Below are positions 43,219 through 52,352 of a DNA stretch of 64,000 nt, in pieces. Source of the stretch: Puniceicoccaceae bacterium 5H. GTDB lineage: Bacteria; Verrucomicrobiota; Verrucomicrobiia; Opitutales; Oceanipulchritudinaceae. The position numbers and the translations under genes were made by a program. The notes under the pieces are model-generated. The model ran no database searches and was not told the origin of the DNA. It worked only from the letters and a program-made list of their open reading frames with translations. The stretch spans positions 124,001 to 188,000 of the forward strand of contig WOUP01000005.1 of the NCBI GenBank assembly GCA_009772895.1, given 5' to 3'. How positions within the stretch are numbered: the stretch's first letter is position 1; each line of letters starts with the position of its first letter.

Positions 43219-45561
43219 TCAGGCCGTATCGCGCTGCTGGCGTTGCGCCTCGAGCTCGGAGATGAGTTCCTGCTCCTTGTCCATGAACTCCTTCACAAGG
43301 CGGGCCTTTTCCTCGCGCAGCCAGCGTTCCTGCTCGGCCTTGCGCTGATAGATCTCCTTGTTTTTCTCGCGCACCTCGCGCAAGTGCTTGGAGATCATCT
43401 TCTTTTCTTCGAGCAGGTTCTGGGCTTCCTGCGAAACTTCGGCGCGCATCTTCTCGATCTCCGCCATCATCTGCTCGCGCTCCTTCTTCAAGGCCTCGCG
43501 CTCTTCCTGCAGCTCGTTCACTTCGAGGTCGAACTGGTGATAGCCGGCCTCCAGCTCCTGCTGCCGGTCGAAGAGCGCACCTTCGCGTAGCTCCAGGTCT
43601 TCGATCGTCGCAGCGAGATTGCGCTCGCGCTCCTCGATCTTCTGCTGGCTCGCGCGCACTTCCTCTTCAAATTCCTCGGACTGGGCTTGCAGGGCCGCTT
43701 CCAGGTCCTTCAGCTCACGACCGCGCTGCTCCGCGTAGGCCTGGAACTCCTCACGATCGGCATCGAAGCCCTGCTGCTGTTCCCGCAGCGTAGACTGCTC
43801 CTCGTTCAACTGCTGGCGCTTCTCGCTGATTTCGGTGGACTGGGTTTCGTATTCCTGCTGCCACTCCTGCTTGCGCTGCTCCAGCTCGGTTGCCTCTTCG
43901 CGGGCCACCTGCAGGCGCGCCTCGGCCTCGCGCATCATTTCCTGGTTCTTGCGGCTCAGCTCGGCCATCTCGGCCTCCTGGTCTTCCAGGTCGGCCAGAC
44001 GGACCTCGGCGCGCGCCTTTTCCGCCTCAAAAGTATCCCGGGCCTCGCGAAAGGCCTCCTCCTGCGATTGCACCTCGGCCGCACGCTTTTCGTTTTCCTC
44101 GCGCATGGCCGTCAGCATGTCCTCCTGCTCGCTGAGCTCGGCCTCGCGGACCTGCAGGCCGCTCTCGACGCTCTTGAGCTCTTCGGAGCGCTCGCGCAGC
44201 TCCTCTTCGTAGGACTGCAACTCGGCCTTGCGCGCTTCGAGGCCGGCTTCGGCGGCATTCACCGCTTCCTGCCGCTCCGCGAGCTCTTGCAGGCGCTCGT
44301 CGGCCTGCTCCAGTGCCCGTTCGCGATTGGCGATCTCGCGCTCACGCTCGTTCAGCTCTTCCTGCATCCCCTCCAGCTCTTCCGCGCGCTCGGAGGTTTC
44401 GAGCATGCGCTGGCGCAGATTGTCCAATGCGCCCGCGTTTTCCTTTTCAAATTCCTCCTGCAGGGTTTCCAGGCGCGCCTCGGCTTCCTGCACCTTCGCC
44501 TGGGCCTCTTCCAGCTGTTTTTCGCGGCTGGCCAGATCCACGCGCAACTGGTTCAGGCCAGCCTTGACCCGCGCATCTTCATCGCGGCTCATGGCGATCT
44601 CGCGCTCCAACCCCTGCTTTTGCTCCCGCGCGTCCTCGATCTCCTGCTCAAGCTGCTGCTTGGTCTCCATCTGGTTCTGCAGCGCGCTGTCCAGCTGGCT
44701 CCGTTGCTGCGTCAGCTCCTGCTCGATGCTCTGCAGCTCTTGCTCCCGGGCCAACAAAGAACGTGCCTTTTCCTGCTGTTCCTGGTCGCGCGCCGCCCAT
44801 TCCGCTTCGCGCTCCTGAAAGATTTCGTCCTGACTGGCGATCCGCTCCTCGCGCTCGCGCAGCTCCAGCTCGCGCTGGGCCAGGTCTGCCTCCTGGTGCT
44901 CGAGCGCTTCGGTCGCCTCGGTGACGTGCGTCCGCTCCTTGTTCAGCTTTTCCTGCTTGCCGTAGATCTCGGATTCGCGAAAGGCGAGGTCCTGCTCTTT
45001 TTCGGCCAACTCGGCCTGCCAGTCGCGCACGCGCTCTTCGACCTCCGCCATGCCGTCCCCTCCTGCTTCGGCGGAGACGACGACCGGGGCCGGCACCGAC
45101 TCACCTTCGGCCAGGCCCAGCCCGGGCAGACGCTGAAACGTGCGATTGCTCAACACGAGTTGGCGGCGCACGGGCGCGCTCAGCCCGGTCAGCTTGAGTA
45201 AACGCTCACGCAAGACGGCTTCCTCCAACGGCCATTCAAACAAATCGTCCAAACCGACTCGCATCGCCTCGACCACGTGCTCGAAACGCGCAGCAGGCGT
45301 CGCCACCACCACCGGGATGTCCGGATAGGCGTGCTTGACCTTGGCAGCTGCGGCCAGGGCATTCTCGGCCGACTCCCCACCCATCAAGACACCAGAAGAC
45401 GTCTCCTCGGGCAGCCGGATCATCAACTCGTCGGCTGAGTCCAGACAAAGGGAATCAAACCCGAGTTCGTAGAGACGCAGGATCAATCCACAGCGCAACG
45501 TCTCGTCCGGCTGGATAATAAACCATGGAGCCGGCAGTTTGGAAGGGGCTGAAGCAGGCAT
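43219..45561 (-). CDS. Pseudo-receiver protein with about 600-residue coiled coil
   Basis: 780 residues. The first 125 resemble a receiver fold (WFIIQPDETLRCGLILRLYELGF, IPVVVATPAA, AMRVGLDDLFEWPLEEAVLRERLLKL), but no phosphorylatable Asp motif is seen (SSGVLMGGES). From about 170 to the end is an almost unbroken heptad coiled coil rich in Glu, Gln, Arg and Lys. No membrane segment or signal peptide. It may form a cytoskeletal or polar scaffold, similar in build to filament-forming coiled-coil proteins. Divergent from the PilM/PEGA/TonB gene across a 336-bp shared promoter region. Confidence 0.75.
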   Translation of the reverse strand: MPASAPSKLPAPWFIIQPDETLRCGLILRLYELGFDSLCLDSADELMIRLPEETSSGVLMGGESAENALAAAAKVKHAYPDIPVVVATPAARFEHVVEAMRVGLDDLFEWPLEEAVLRERLLKLTGLSAPVRRQLVLSNRTFQRLPGLGLAEGESVPAPVVVSAEAGGDGMAEVEERVRDWQAELAEKEQDLAFRESEIYGKQEKLNKERTHVTEATEALEHQEADLAQRELELREREERIASQDEIFQEREAEWAARDQEQQEKARSLLAREQELQSIEQELTQQRSQLDSALQNQMETKQQLEQEIEDAREQKQGLEREIAMSRDEDARVKAGLNQLRVDLASREKQLEEAQAKVQEAEARLETLQEEFEKENAGALDNLRQRMLETSERAEELEGMQEELNEREREIANRERALEQADERLQELAERQEAVNAAEAGLEARKAELQSYEEELRERSEELKSVESGLQVREAELSEQEDMLTAMREENEKRAAEVQSQEEAFREARDTFEAEKARAEVRLADLEDQEAEMAELSRKNQEMMREAEARLQVAREEATELEQRKQEWQQEYETQSTEISEKRQQLNEEQSTLREQQQGFDADREEFQAYAEQRGRELKDLEAALQAQSEEFEEEVRASQQKIEERERNLAATIEDLELREGALFDRQQELEAGYHQFDLEVNELQEEREALKKEREQMMAEIEKMRAEVSQEAQNLLEEKKMISKHLREVREKNKEIYQRKAEQERWLREEKARLVKEFMDKEQELISELEAQRQQRDTA

Positions 45562-45897
45562 GACGGGCGAAGGATGGTAAACAAGCAGCAGTAAGCCTCA
45601 TTTACGGCATCGGCAGCGGTTCGAAAACCTTAAGCCGAATAGCGCAAATTGATGACACGCAAGCAGGACCTTATGAAGGTGGAAGAATAGAGACAAGTCG
45701 AAAGCCCCTTACAAAACTTTTACGTACGAATTACCTATTTAGCGTGAGGGAAGTTGGCCGATAGTACCTTTGACCTTTACAAGGCGTATCCGCGCCGCCA
45801 ATAAACGAATTACCCTGTCTTCTACCCCCACTTTCTAGTTTCAACTCGCTAACAATCTAACAGCTCGCGTCCTTCCCTCGAGCTTCAAGGCTGACCC
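45562..45897. promoter_or_regulatory. 336-bp divergent promoter region
   Basis: AT-richer than its flanks, no gene seen. It separates the coiled-coil gene (minus) from the PEGA/TonB gene (plus) and must hold both promoters; none is assigned confidently. Confidence 0.45.
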
Positions 45898-48489
45898 ATG
45901 GATTCACTGCCCCTAGGCATGGTTGCTGATCAGACAGACGCCCAGTTGGCGTTTGCCTTGGTCTCTGATTCGCCAAATCTCCGCTACAAAGCCCTCTATC
46001 GTAGCCCAAAGAACCGGGAGAGCTGGGAGCAACTGCTGCCCGAATTCCTCCCTGCGCCAGACGAAATCAATCTCCGCTACTACCTCGAGCCGAAGGACAC
46101 CATCACCCGTTTTCGGCTCGACCCGCCCGCCGCGTGGAAGAACGACCCGCGCGCGGTGTGGAACGACCTCAAGGATGCCGGCGTGCACGCCAACAGCCAC
46201 ATGTTGGGCCTGTTTCAAGCCTCGACCGGCGAACCCTATTCCGGCGATGGGCCGGCGCTAGCCGTGGCGCTGCCCCGACACTACGTCCGCCAGGTAGGCC
46301 GCATGCTGGACAACGCGGAGGTCAGTCTCGACCGCCGCCACTTGCTCGCCGGTCTGCCGGCCAACCTGAGCTACCTCACCCCCGTCGCGCGCCAACAGGA
46401 GCGGGGCGGCCCGGTGGCACTCGTCGAATTGCGGGATGACCGTTGCGACCTCTGGATCATGGGCGATCAGGGCCTGCGCCTGCACCGCCAGACCTCGAGC
46501 GGCCTGAACGATCTCGTGAGCCGCTTGCAGACCGAGTTGAACCTCAAGTTCCCCGGTTCTGCAGCCAAGCTCGTCTACGAAGGCCTTTACGATTTCAGCT
46601 CCACCGCCGAAACCCTGACGGAAGACATCGGCAAGCGTTTGGGACAAGATCTGCTCGCCGCGGAAGAGATCATCGGAGAGCCCGTCCGCAACCTCGCCTT
46701 TACCTTCCTCCCCCCGTCGGCTGACTGGATGGCCCAGGCCCTCGCGGCACACGCTGGCCGTGAAGTCCTGCAATGGCCCAGCGCCCAAGGCAATGCCGAG
46801 CCGGCAGATGAAGAGAGCAACCTGCCGCAGTGCTTCATCGCGCCCGCCGTGGCGGGAGACCTTGCGAAGGTGGAACGTGAAAGCGAAACCGCGTGGCGTT
46901 GGTATCTGGAAGACGATGAAAGCGCATTCCTCGTGCCGGCCGACGAGGCCGTGGCCACCGGGAAGGGCATGACCCGCTCGACCTTTGTCTCCATCGCGGG
47001 CAGCTCTGCCGAGGAGGAAGAGGAGGCCACCATGGCCGCCGACGAAGACTTTGATGTGGCCGATGAGGGCAGCCCGGCACCCGCCGAGGAAAAGGCCGCT
47101 GCTGCCGCCGCGCCCGCCCCGGCGACGCCCTCCCCTGCTCCGGCGCCCAAACCGGCGCACCGCCCGTCTGAAGCCGCGCCGCCGGCGAAAAAGAAGAGCA
47201 ATCCCGTGCCGATTATCGCGGCGGCCGTCGTGCTGCTATTGGCGGGAGGCGGAGCCTTCTTTGCCCTGGGCGGCAAGGACGAAGGTGCCAAGACAGTGCA
47301 GGCCCAGCCGAAACTGACCCCCGAGCAGCAAAAACAGGCGGACGCCGAAGCCAAGCGCAAGGCCGAAGAGGAAGCCCAACGCCAAGCCGAGGAAGAGGCC
47401 CGCCGCAAGGAAGAAGAGGAAGCCCGCATTACGGCCGAAGCCGCCGCTCTGGCCGAAAAGATGCGCGCCGAAGAGGAGGCCGAGCGTAAAGCCGCCGAAG
47501 AGGCCGCCGAACTGGAGCGCCTGGCCAAACAGGGCAGCCTGACGGTGACCGGCTTGCCGGAAGGCACCATCATTCGCGTGAACGGCAAGGAAATCGGCCG
47601 CAATGCGATTGAAGATTACGCCATCGACCCAGGCACGTACTATGTCGCGCTGGAAAATCCGGACTACGAAACCGCCGTCCAGGAAGTCACCATCGACGAA
47701 AAGGAAGACTTTGCCCTGGAATCGCCCACAATGTCTCACGTCGAAGGCCAGGTCGTGCTCAACAGCCAGCCGCGCGGCGCCACCTACACCCTTTACCTGC
47801 AGGATGACGACACCCCTGTGCAGGAAGGTGCCACGCCCGCTACCCTCAATCTGGCGATTGGCGACTACCGCGTCGAATTCAGCCGCCCGGGCTGGGAAAG
47901 CCGCTCGGAAACCTTCAGCATCGCCAAGGGCAACCTCAAGAATATCGATACGACCTTCGAGACCGGCACCATCGCCCTGACCTCCGAGCCCACGGGTGCC
48001 GACGTGCGCCTCAATGGCGAGAAGGTCGGCGTCACGCCGTATACCAGCACGGGCATGGCCCCCGGCATCTATCGCTATCAGGTCCACCGCCCCGGCTATG
48101 AAAGCGAAGACATCAGCATTGAGCTCAAGGAAGGCGGCGAAGTGGCGCAACAGCTGACGCTCAACGACATCAACCGCATCTACCGCGCGAGCGAGATCGA
48201 TGTGCCGCCCATGCCCCTCTATCAGCCGGAGCCCACCATCCCGGCGGTAAGCAAGATGGAAGAGATCATGGTCGAGTTCGTGATCGATCAGCAGGGCCAG
48301 CCGACGGACGTCACCATCGTCAAATCCACCAACGAAAAGCTGAACAAGGAGATCTTGCGCGCGTTGACGGAGTGGCGCTTCCAGCCGGCCATGCGCCGCG
48401 ACCACCCCGCCCGCATCAAAGTGCGCCTACCCCTGGTCTTCCAGCCGCAGGCAACCGACGAGACCGAACGCTGGACGGCAACCCGCTAA
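45898..48489 (+). CDS. PilM-like / TM / coiled coil / PEGA x3 / TonB C-terminus chimera
   Basis: 863 residues. The N-terminal 330 residues lack a signal and look like an ASKHA/PilM-type domain (VALVELRDDRCDLWIMGDQ, then LHRQTSSGLNDLVSRLQTEL). A Pro/Ala/Glu linker leads to one membrane helix (VPIIAAAVVLLLAGGGAFFA, about 437-458). A TolA-like Glu/Ala/Lys coiled coil follows (475-545). Three PEGA-type repeats come next (about 545-605, 620-690, 695-755; LTVTGLPEGTIIRVNGKEIG, ALTSEPTGADVRLNGEKVG). The TonB C-terminal domain closes the protein (VEFVIDQQGQPTDVTIVKS, ALTEWRFQPAMR). This suggests a cytoplasm-to-outer-membrane linker. Function is inferred only. Confidence 0.75.
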   Translation: MDSLPLGMVADQTDAQLAFALVSDSPNLRYKALYRSPKNRESWEQLLPEFLPAPDEINLRYYLEPKDTITRFRLDPPAAWKNDPRAVWNDLKDAGVHANSHMLGLFQASTGEPYSGDGPALAVALPRHYVRQVGRMLDNAEVSLDRRHLLAGLPANLSYLTPVARQQERGGPVALVELRDDRCDLWIMGDQGLRLHRQTSSGLNDLVSRLQTELNLKFPGSAAKLVYEGLYDFSSTAETLTEDIGKRLGQDLLAAEEIIGEPVRNLAFTFLPPSADWMAQALAAHAGREVLQWPSAQGNAEPADEESNLPQCFIAPAVAGDLAKVERESETAWRWYLEDDESAFLVPADEAVATGKGMTRSTFVSIAGSSAEEEEEATMAADEDFDVADEGSPAPAEEKAAAAAAPAPATPSPAPAPKPAHRPSEAAPPAKKKSNPVPIIAAAVVLLLAGGGAFFALGGKDEGAKTVQAQPKLTPEQQKQADAEAKRKAEEEAQRQAEEEARRKEEEEARITAEAAALAEKMRAEEEAERKAAEEAAELERLAKQGSLTVTGLPEGTIIRVNGKEIGRNAIEDYAIDPGTYYVALENPDYETAVQEVTIDEKEDFALESPTMSHVEGQVVLNSQPRGATYTLYLQDDDTPVQEGATPATLNLAIGDYRVEFSRPGWESRSETFSIAKGNLKNIDTTFETGTIALTSEPTGADVRLNGEKVGVTPYTSTGMAPGIYRYQVHRPGYESEDISIELKEGGEVAQQLTLNDINRIYRASEIDVPPMPLYQPEPTIPAVSKMEEIMVEFVIDQQGQPTDVTIVKSTNEKLNKEILRALTEWRFQPAMRRDHPARIKVRLPLVFQPQATDETERWTATR

Positions 48490-48513
48490 CGCTCACGCAG
48501 TGAATTTCAAACG

Positions 48514-48553
48514 AGGCGGCCTCCTCACCAACTGGGGAGCCGCCTTTCTTTAT
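48514..48553 (+). terminator. Terminator after the PEGA/TonB gene
   Basis: AGGCGGC pairs with GCCGCCT, with further inner pairing, and is followed by TTCTTTATT. It may also serve the convergent membrane-protein gene. Confidence 0.8.
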
Positions 48554-49164
48554 TCCTGATGGGAGCGGTGCTGGAATTGCTGGAACCACCAGCCGAGCAG
48601 ACCCAGCACCAGGAAGGCCGACAGCGCCAATCCGTAGCGGCCCAGGTCCCCCCAAGCCGGCGTCACGGGTTCCACGATACCCAACACGTCGGGGCCGCCC
48701 AGGATAAACCACGTGCCAAAGACAAAGCGGAACGCCCCCGTAAAGGCCGTCAGCAGCATGAGCGCCGGTTGGACGAGCAGAGCCGCCACGCCACCGGAAA
48801 CCAGTGCTGCCCCGGCCGTACTGAGCAGGCGCAGCCATTCCGCCTCCTGCTGCATCAGGCTGGCGGTCAACAGGCCCACCACGAAGGCCACGGACAGCGC
48901 GACGGCGGCCCGCAGCATCTGAAACGCGAGCAAACCGCCCAGTATCAGCCCTGCCACGGCGCCGACGATCGTCGCCGACATATTATCCGGCGCCCAGTGC
49001 AGCGCCAGCAGGCCGCCCGCCAGTGCGCCGACGAGCGCCAGCAGCATCGAGAGCGTCGCGCGGAAGATCTTGAAGCCAAAGAAGCAGTCAAACAGACCGC
49101 TGATCGCCAGCAAGGCATAGACCGCCAAGGCAGCGGGATAAGGCAGCAGGATGGGGCCCTCCAT
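48550..49164 (-). CDS. Polytopic membrane protein, DUF4203-like
   Basis: 204 residues from the ATG at 49164 (MEGPILLPYPAAL); residues upstream of it read antisense to a neighbouring gene. About six or seven hydrophobic helices rich in Ala, Gly and Leu (LSMLLALVGALAGGLLALHW, IVGAVAGLILGGLLAFQML, LALSAFLVLGLLGWWF). This resembles DUF4203/TMEM198-type proteins, with unknown function. It is the last gene of the minus-strand run that begins with fabG (47 bp after the zincin gene). Confidence 0.7.
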   Translation of the reverse strand: MEGPILLPYPAALAVYALLAISGLFDCFFGFKIFRATLSMLLALVGALAGGLLALHWAPDNMSATIVGAVAGLILGGLLAFQMLRAAVALSVAFVVGLLTASLMQQEAEWLRLLSTAGAALVSGGVAALLVQPALMLLTAFTGAFRFVFGTWFILGGPDVLGIVEPVTPAWGDLGRYGLALSAFLVLGLLGWWFQQFQHRSHQE

Positions 49165-49211
49165 AGAGCCGCATGCTAGCGTCCGGATCCCGTAGAACAA
49201 GCGCGAAGCGC

Positions 49212-49568
49212 TTAGTCCAGATCTCGCTCCGCCAGATCGTCTTCGCCCCAGCCAAACAGGTGCCCCAATTCGTGCAGGTAGGTGCGCTCCACCTCTTCGG
49301 CAAAGCCGGTCCCCTCTTCCGCGGCGTAGGCGGCGATGGGCTCCAGAAACAGGTAGATGCGGGAAACGGCGGGCACGTCGTCCCAATCCGTCGTCTCGCC
49401 ATCGAACAGGCCCAGCAGGTCGTCCCCAAACTCCGCCGCGATTTCCTCATCCGGTCGATCCGTCAGCAGCACGGGGGTGCGCTGGGCGCGCTCACGCAGC
49501 GCGTCGGGCAAGGAGGCGAGCGTCTCCGCGACGATACGTTCCGCCAACTGGAGACGCGTTTCGCTCAC
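49212..49568 (-). CDS. Zincin-like metallopeptidase family protein (PF06262-type)
   Basis: 118 residues. The single clear motif is HELGHLFGW near residue 99, an HExxH zinc site followed by Gly/Trp. The N-terminal part is acidic (DRPDEEIAAEFGDDLLGLFDGE), as in the short 'possible zinc metallopeptidase' family. The length fits. Substrate unknown. It starts 14 bp after fabF and is probably in the same transcript. Confidence 0.8.
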   Translation of the reverse strand: MSETRLQLAERIVAETLASLPDALRERAQRTPVLLTDRPDEEIAAEFGDDLLGLFDGETTDWDDVPAVSRIYLFLEPIAAYAAEEGTGFAEEVERTYLHELGHLFGWGEDDLAERDLD

Positions 49569-49581
49569 CGCCGAAAGGGCG

Positions 49582-50841
49582 CTAGTCTTCTAGCTTGCGG
49601 AAGACCACGACGCCGTTGTGGCCGCCGAAGCCGAGGTTGCTGGACATGGCCACGCGCACCGGCTGCTCGACCGCCTGGTTCGGCACATAGTCGAGATCGC
49701 AATCGGGATCGGGCGTGGTGTAATTGATCGTCGGCGGAATGATGCCGTCGGTGATCGTCTTGATGCAGGCAATGGCTTCGATGCCGCCTGCGGCGCCCAG
49801 CAAGTGGCCGGTCATGGACTTGGTGGAGCTGATCTTGAGACGCTTGGCGTCCTCACCCCACACTGCCTTGATGGCGAGCGTTTCGCCCTTGTCGTTGTAG
49901 GGGGTCGACGTGCCGTGGGCGTTGATGTAGTCCACCTCCTCCGGCTGGAGACCGGCGGATTTGAGCGCGTTCTGCAGGCACACCTTCAGCCCGGTGCCGT
50001 CCGGGTCGGGCGAGGTAATGTGGAACGCGTCGCATGTGGAGGCGTGGCCCAGCAGCTCACAGTAAATCTTCGCCCCGCGCTTCTGGGCGTGCTCGAGGGT
50101 CTCGAGCACGAGCACCCCGGAGCCCTCCCCCATCACAAAGCCGTCGCGGTCCTTGTCGAAGGGGCGGGACGCCTGCTGCGGCGTGTCGTTAAAGCTGGTG
50201 CTCATGGCCTTCATGCTGCAAAAGCCGCCAAAGCCGAGACGCGTCACGCTGGCTTCGGCTCCGCCGGCCAGCATCACGTCGGCTTCGCCGAGTTGCAGCA
50301 TACGCATGGCGTCCGCAATCGAGTGGGTAGCCGTCGCGCAGGCGCTGACGATGCCGTAGTTCGGCCCCTTGAGGTTGAGGTCGATCGCCACGATGCCGCT
50401 CGCCATGTTGGTGATGATCATCGGCACCATGAAGGGCGAGATCTTGCGAGCGCCGCCCTCGAACATGCGGAAATTCTGCTTCTCGATCGTGTCGATGCCG
50501 CCGATACCGCTGCCGACGAGGCAGCCGATGCGGAACGGATCGAGCCCGGCCGTATCGAGGCCGGCATCCACGTAGGCCTGCCGGGAGGCTGCCACGGCCA
50601 GCTGGGTATAGCGGTCGCGCTTGCGGGACTCCTTCACATCCATGTGGTCGGCGGGGTTGAAGCCTTTGACTTCGCCCCCCACCTGACACGGCATTTCGGA
50701 GACGTCGAAACCTTCGACCCGGCCGATGCCGGAGCGACCGGCCTTCAGCCCGTCCCAGTATTCATCAACGTTATTACCGAGCGGGGTCAATGCACCCAGC
50801 CCGGTCACCACAATACGTGAATGCTTCGACACAGTGGACAT
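49582..50841 (-). CDS. fabF: 3-oxoacyl-ACP synthase II (FabF)
   Basis: 419 residues. The condensing triad is visible: Cys in the ACATATHS segment near 165, His in NAHGTSTPYND near 305 and His in TGHLLGAAGG near 345. It elongates acyl-ACP with malonyl-ACP. Start MSTVSKHSRIVVTGLG at 50841. The start codon is preceded by a hairpin and T run instead of a clear Shine-Dalgarno. Order fabG-acpP-fabF is the normal fatty-acid cluster. Confidence 0.96.
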   Translation of the reverse strand: MSTVSKHSRIVVTGLGALTPLGNNVDEYWDGLKAGRSGIGRVEGFDVSEMPCQVGGEVKGFNPADHMDVKESRKRDRYTQLAVAASRQAYVDAGLDTAGLDPFRIGCLVGSGIGGIDTIEKQNFRMFEGGARKISPFMVPMIITNMASGIVAIDLNLKGPNYGIVSACATATHSIADAMRMLQLGEADVMLAGGAEASVTRLGFGGFCSMKAMSTSFNDTPQQASRPFDKDRDGFVMGEGSGVLVLETLEHAQKRGAKIYCELLGHASTCDAFHITSPDPDGTGLKVCLQNALKSAGLQPEEVDYINAHGTSTPYNDKGETLAIKAVWGEDAKRLKISSTKSMTGHLLGAAGGIEAIACIKTITDGIIPPTINYTTPDPDCDLDYVPNQAVEQPVRVAMSSNLGFGGHNGVVVFRKLED

Positions 50842-50842
50842 G

Positions 50843-50867
50843 CAAAAAGAGGCCTACTAGAGGCCTC
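50843..50867 (-). terminator. Hairpin plus T5 directly before fabF (possible attenuator)
   Basis: On the minus strand GAGGCCT pairs with AGGCCTC around CTAGT, followed by five T and then GC and the fabF ATG. It looks like an intrinsic terminator between acpP and fabF that also occupies the ribosome-binding position. Confidence 0.6.
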
Positions 50868-50913
50868 ATAAAGAAAGGGTTATGAGCGGTTTCCCATCCA
50901 GGAGGAGGGGAAA

Positions 50914-51168
50914 CTAGGCACTCTTGCTCTTGATGTAGTTGATCACGTCGCCGACGGTCTGCAGCTTTTCAGCTTCGGACTCCGGGATCTCACCACCAAG
51001 CTCATCACTGAATTCATCTTCGAAGGCCATCACCAGCTCGACGACGTCGAGCGAGTCCGCGCCCAGATCTTCAATGAAGGAAGCTTCAGGAGTGATTTGC
51101 TCCTCGTTAACATTCAGTTGCTTGACGATGATGTCTTTGACGCGATCTTCGATGCTCTGGTCTGCCAT
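50914..51168 (-). CDS. acpP: Acyl carrier protein
   Basis: 84 residues, acidic, four-helix ACP. The 4'-phosphopantetheine attachment site is Ser39 in [20 protein letters not shown]. It carries acyl chains for FabG, FabF, FabZ and LpxA, all encoded in this window. Between fabG (39-bp gap) and fabF (72-bp gap). Confidence 0.97.
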   Translation of the reverse strand: MADQSIEDRVKDIIVKQLNVNEEQITPEASFIEDLGADSLDVVELVMAFEDEFSDELGGEIPESEAEKLQTVGDVINYIKSKSA

Positions 51169-51207
51169 CTTGACTTGCGCTAGGGGTTAGAAAAAAGAAG
51201 GTTAATT

Positions 51208-51954
51208 TCACATCACCATACCACCGTCAACCGTAAAAGTTTGACCGGTGATATAGCCAGATTCCTCGGAGGAAAGATACGTAACGAGACGGGAGATATC
51301 CTCCACCTTGCCCAAACGGCGAAGCGGAACCTGCTGCACGATAACCTCTTTGGTCTTTTCGTCCAGCACGGACGTCATATCCGTCTCAATAAAGCCCGGG
51401 CACACCGCATTGGCGGTGATGCCGCGCTTGGCAAATTCGCGGGCGACAGTCTTGGTGAAGCCGAGCATGCCCGCCTTGGCGGCAGCGTAATTGGCCTGGC
51501 CGGCATTGCCCATCTGGCCGACCACGGAGCTGATGTTGATCACGCGGCCCCAGCGGTTGCGGCCCATGGCCGTCGTCAGCGCACGGGTCCAATAAAAGCA
51601 GGAATCGAGGTTGGTGCGGATCACATCGTGCCAGTCCTCGTCCTTCATGCGCATCAAGAGCGTGTCGCGCGTGATGCCGGCGTTGTTGACGAGGATGTCG
51701 ATCTTGCCGTGCTCCTTCAGCAGCTCTTCGGCCGCCTGGGCCACCGCTGCGCCGTCGGATACGTCCACCGCACGGGCCACGGCGTTGCCCCCGCTGGCGC
51801 GGATCGCTTCCGCCGCGCCGCCGCATGAAGATTCGCTCTTGCTGACGCAGATCACCTTCACGCCTTCGCGGGCCAGCTCTTCCGCAATGGCCTTGCCAAT
51901 GCCGCGGCCAGCTCCGGTGACCAGCGCCACCCGGTCGGTAAACGTCAAATTCAT
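51208..51954 (-). CDS. fabG: 3-oxoacyl-ACP reductase (FabG)
   Basis: 248 residues from the ATG at 51954 (MNLTFTDRVALVTGAGRGIG). A short-chain dehydrogenase with cofactor motif TGAGRGIG, NNAG near 88, catalytic Ser in INISSVVGQ, and Tyr/Lys in ANYAAAKAG. The C-terminus GYITGQTFTVDGGMVM is typical. It reduces 3-oxoacyl-ACP with NADPH. First fab gene of the cluster. Confidence 0.96.
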   Translation of the reverse strand: MNLTFTDRVALVTGAGRGIGKAIAEELAREGVKVICVSKSESSCGGAAEAIRASGGNAVARAVDVSDGAAVAQAAEELLKEHGKIDILVNNAGITRDTLLMRMKDEDWHDVIRTNLDSCFYWTRALTTAMGRNRWGRVINISSVVGQMGNAGQANYAAAKAGMLGFTKTVAREFAKRGITANAVCPGFIETDMTSVLDEKTKEVIVQQVPLRRLGKVEDISRLVTYLSSEESGYITGQTFTVDGGMVM

Positions 51955-52003
51955 GGGGCACACTGCGCCAAAGCCTGCGCAGCTTGGCAAGCCTTATTCC
52001 TGG

Positions 52004-52219
52004 CTACTCCTCGTACATCAGCAAGTGAATGTCTCCCGGAGAAAACGGTACCCCCTCCCCATAGTGCCGGGTCGCCGCGAGCATCAGGTTGTCGTGCAAT
52101 TCCTCCAGGCTGCTGCCCGAGGTCTTGATCCCGGCGTTGAGACAGTCGGCCTCGTATGTGCCGGCGTCGCGTTGGCAAACCACTTCGAAAAACAAAGGCG
52201 AAAGGGCGGTAGCTGCCAT
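52004..52219 (-). CDS. Small HicB-like domain protein, orphan
   Basis: 71 residues. The pattern FEVVCQRDAGTYEADCLNAGIKTSGSSLEELHDNLMLAATRHYG resembles the HicB RNase-H-like fold (beta-beta-beta-alpha-beta with the 'G x S x EE' helix). No HicA toxin and no DNA-binding extension are nearby, so it is probably not a working antitoxin. It lies 49 bp upstream of fabG on the same strand. Family call is tentative. Confidence 0.5.
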   Translation of the reverse strand: MAATALSPLFFEVVCQRDAGTYEADCLNAGIKTSGSSLEELHDNLMLAATRHYGEGVPFSPGDIHLLMYEE

Positions 52220-52352
52220 TTAGGTAGGGTTTTGGATCCACGCCCCAGACCAGGGGCATACAAGGAGAGACTGCCAGAATCGCAAAAATGTTCAATAGTG
52301 ATTGCGAATCTTGACACCGATCCTATTTTCCCGCCATTAAAACGGTCGTTTA

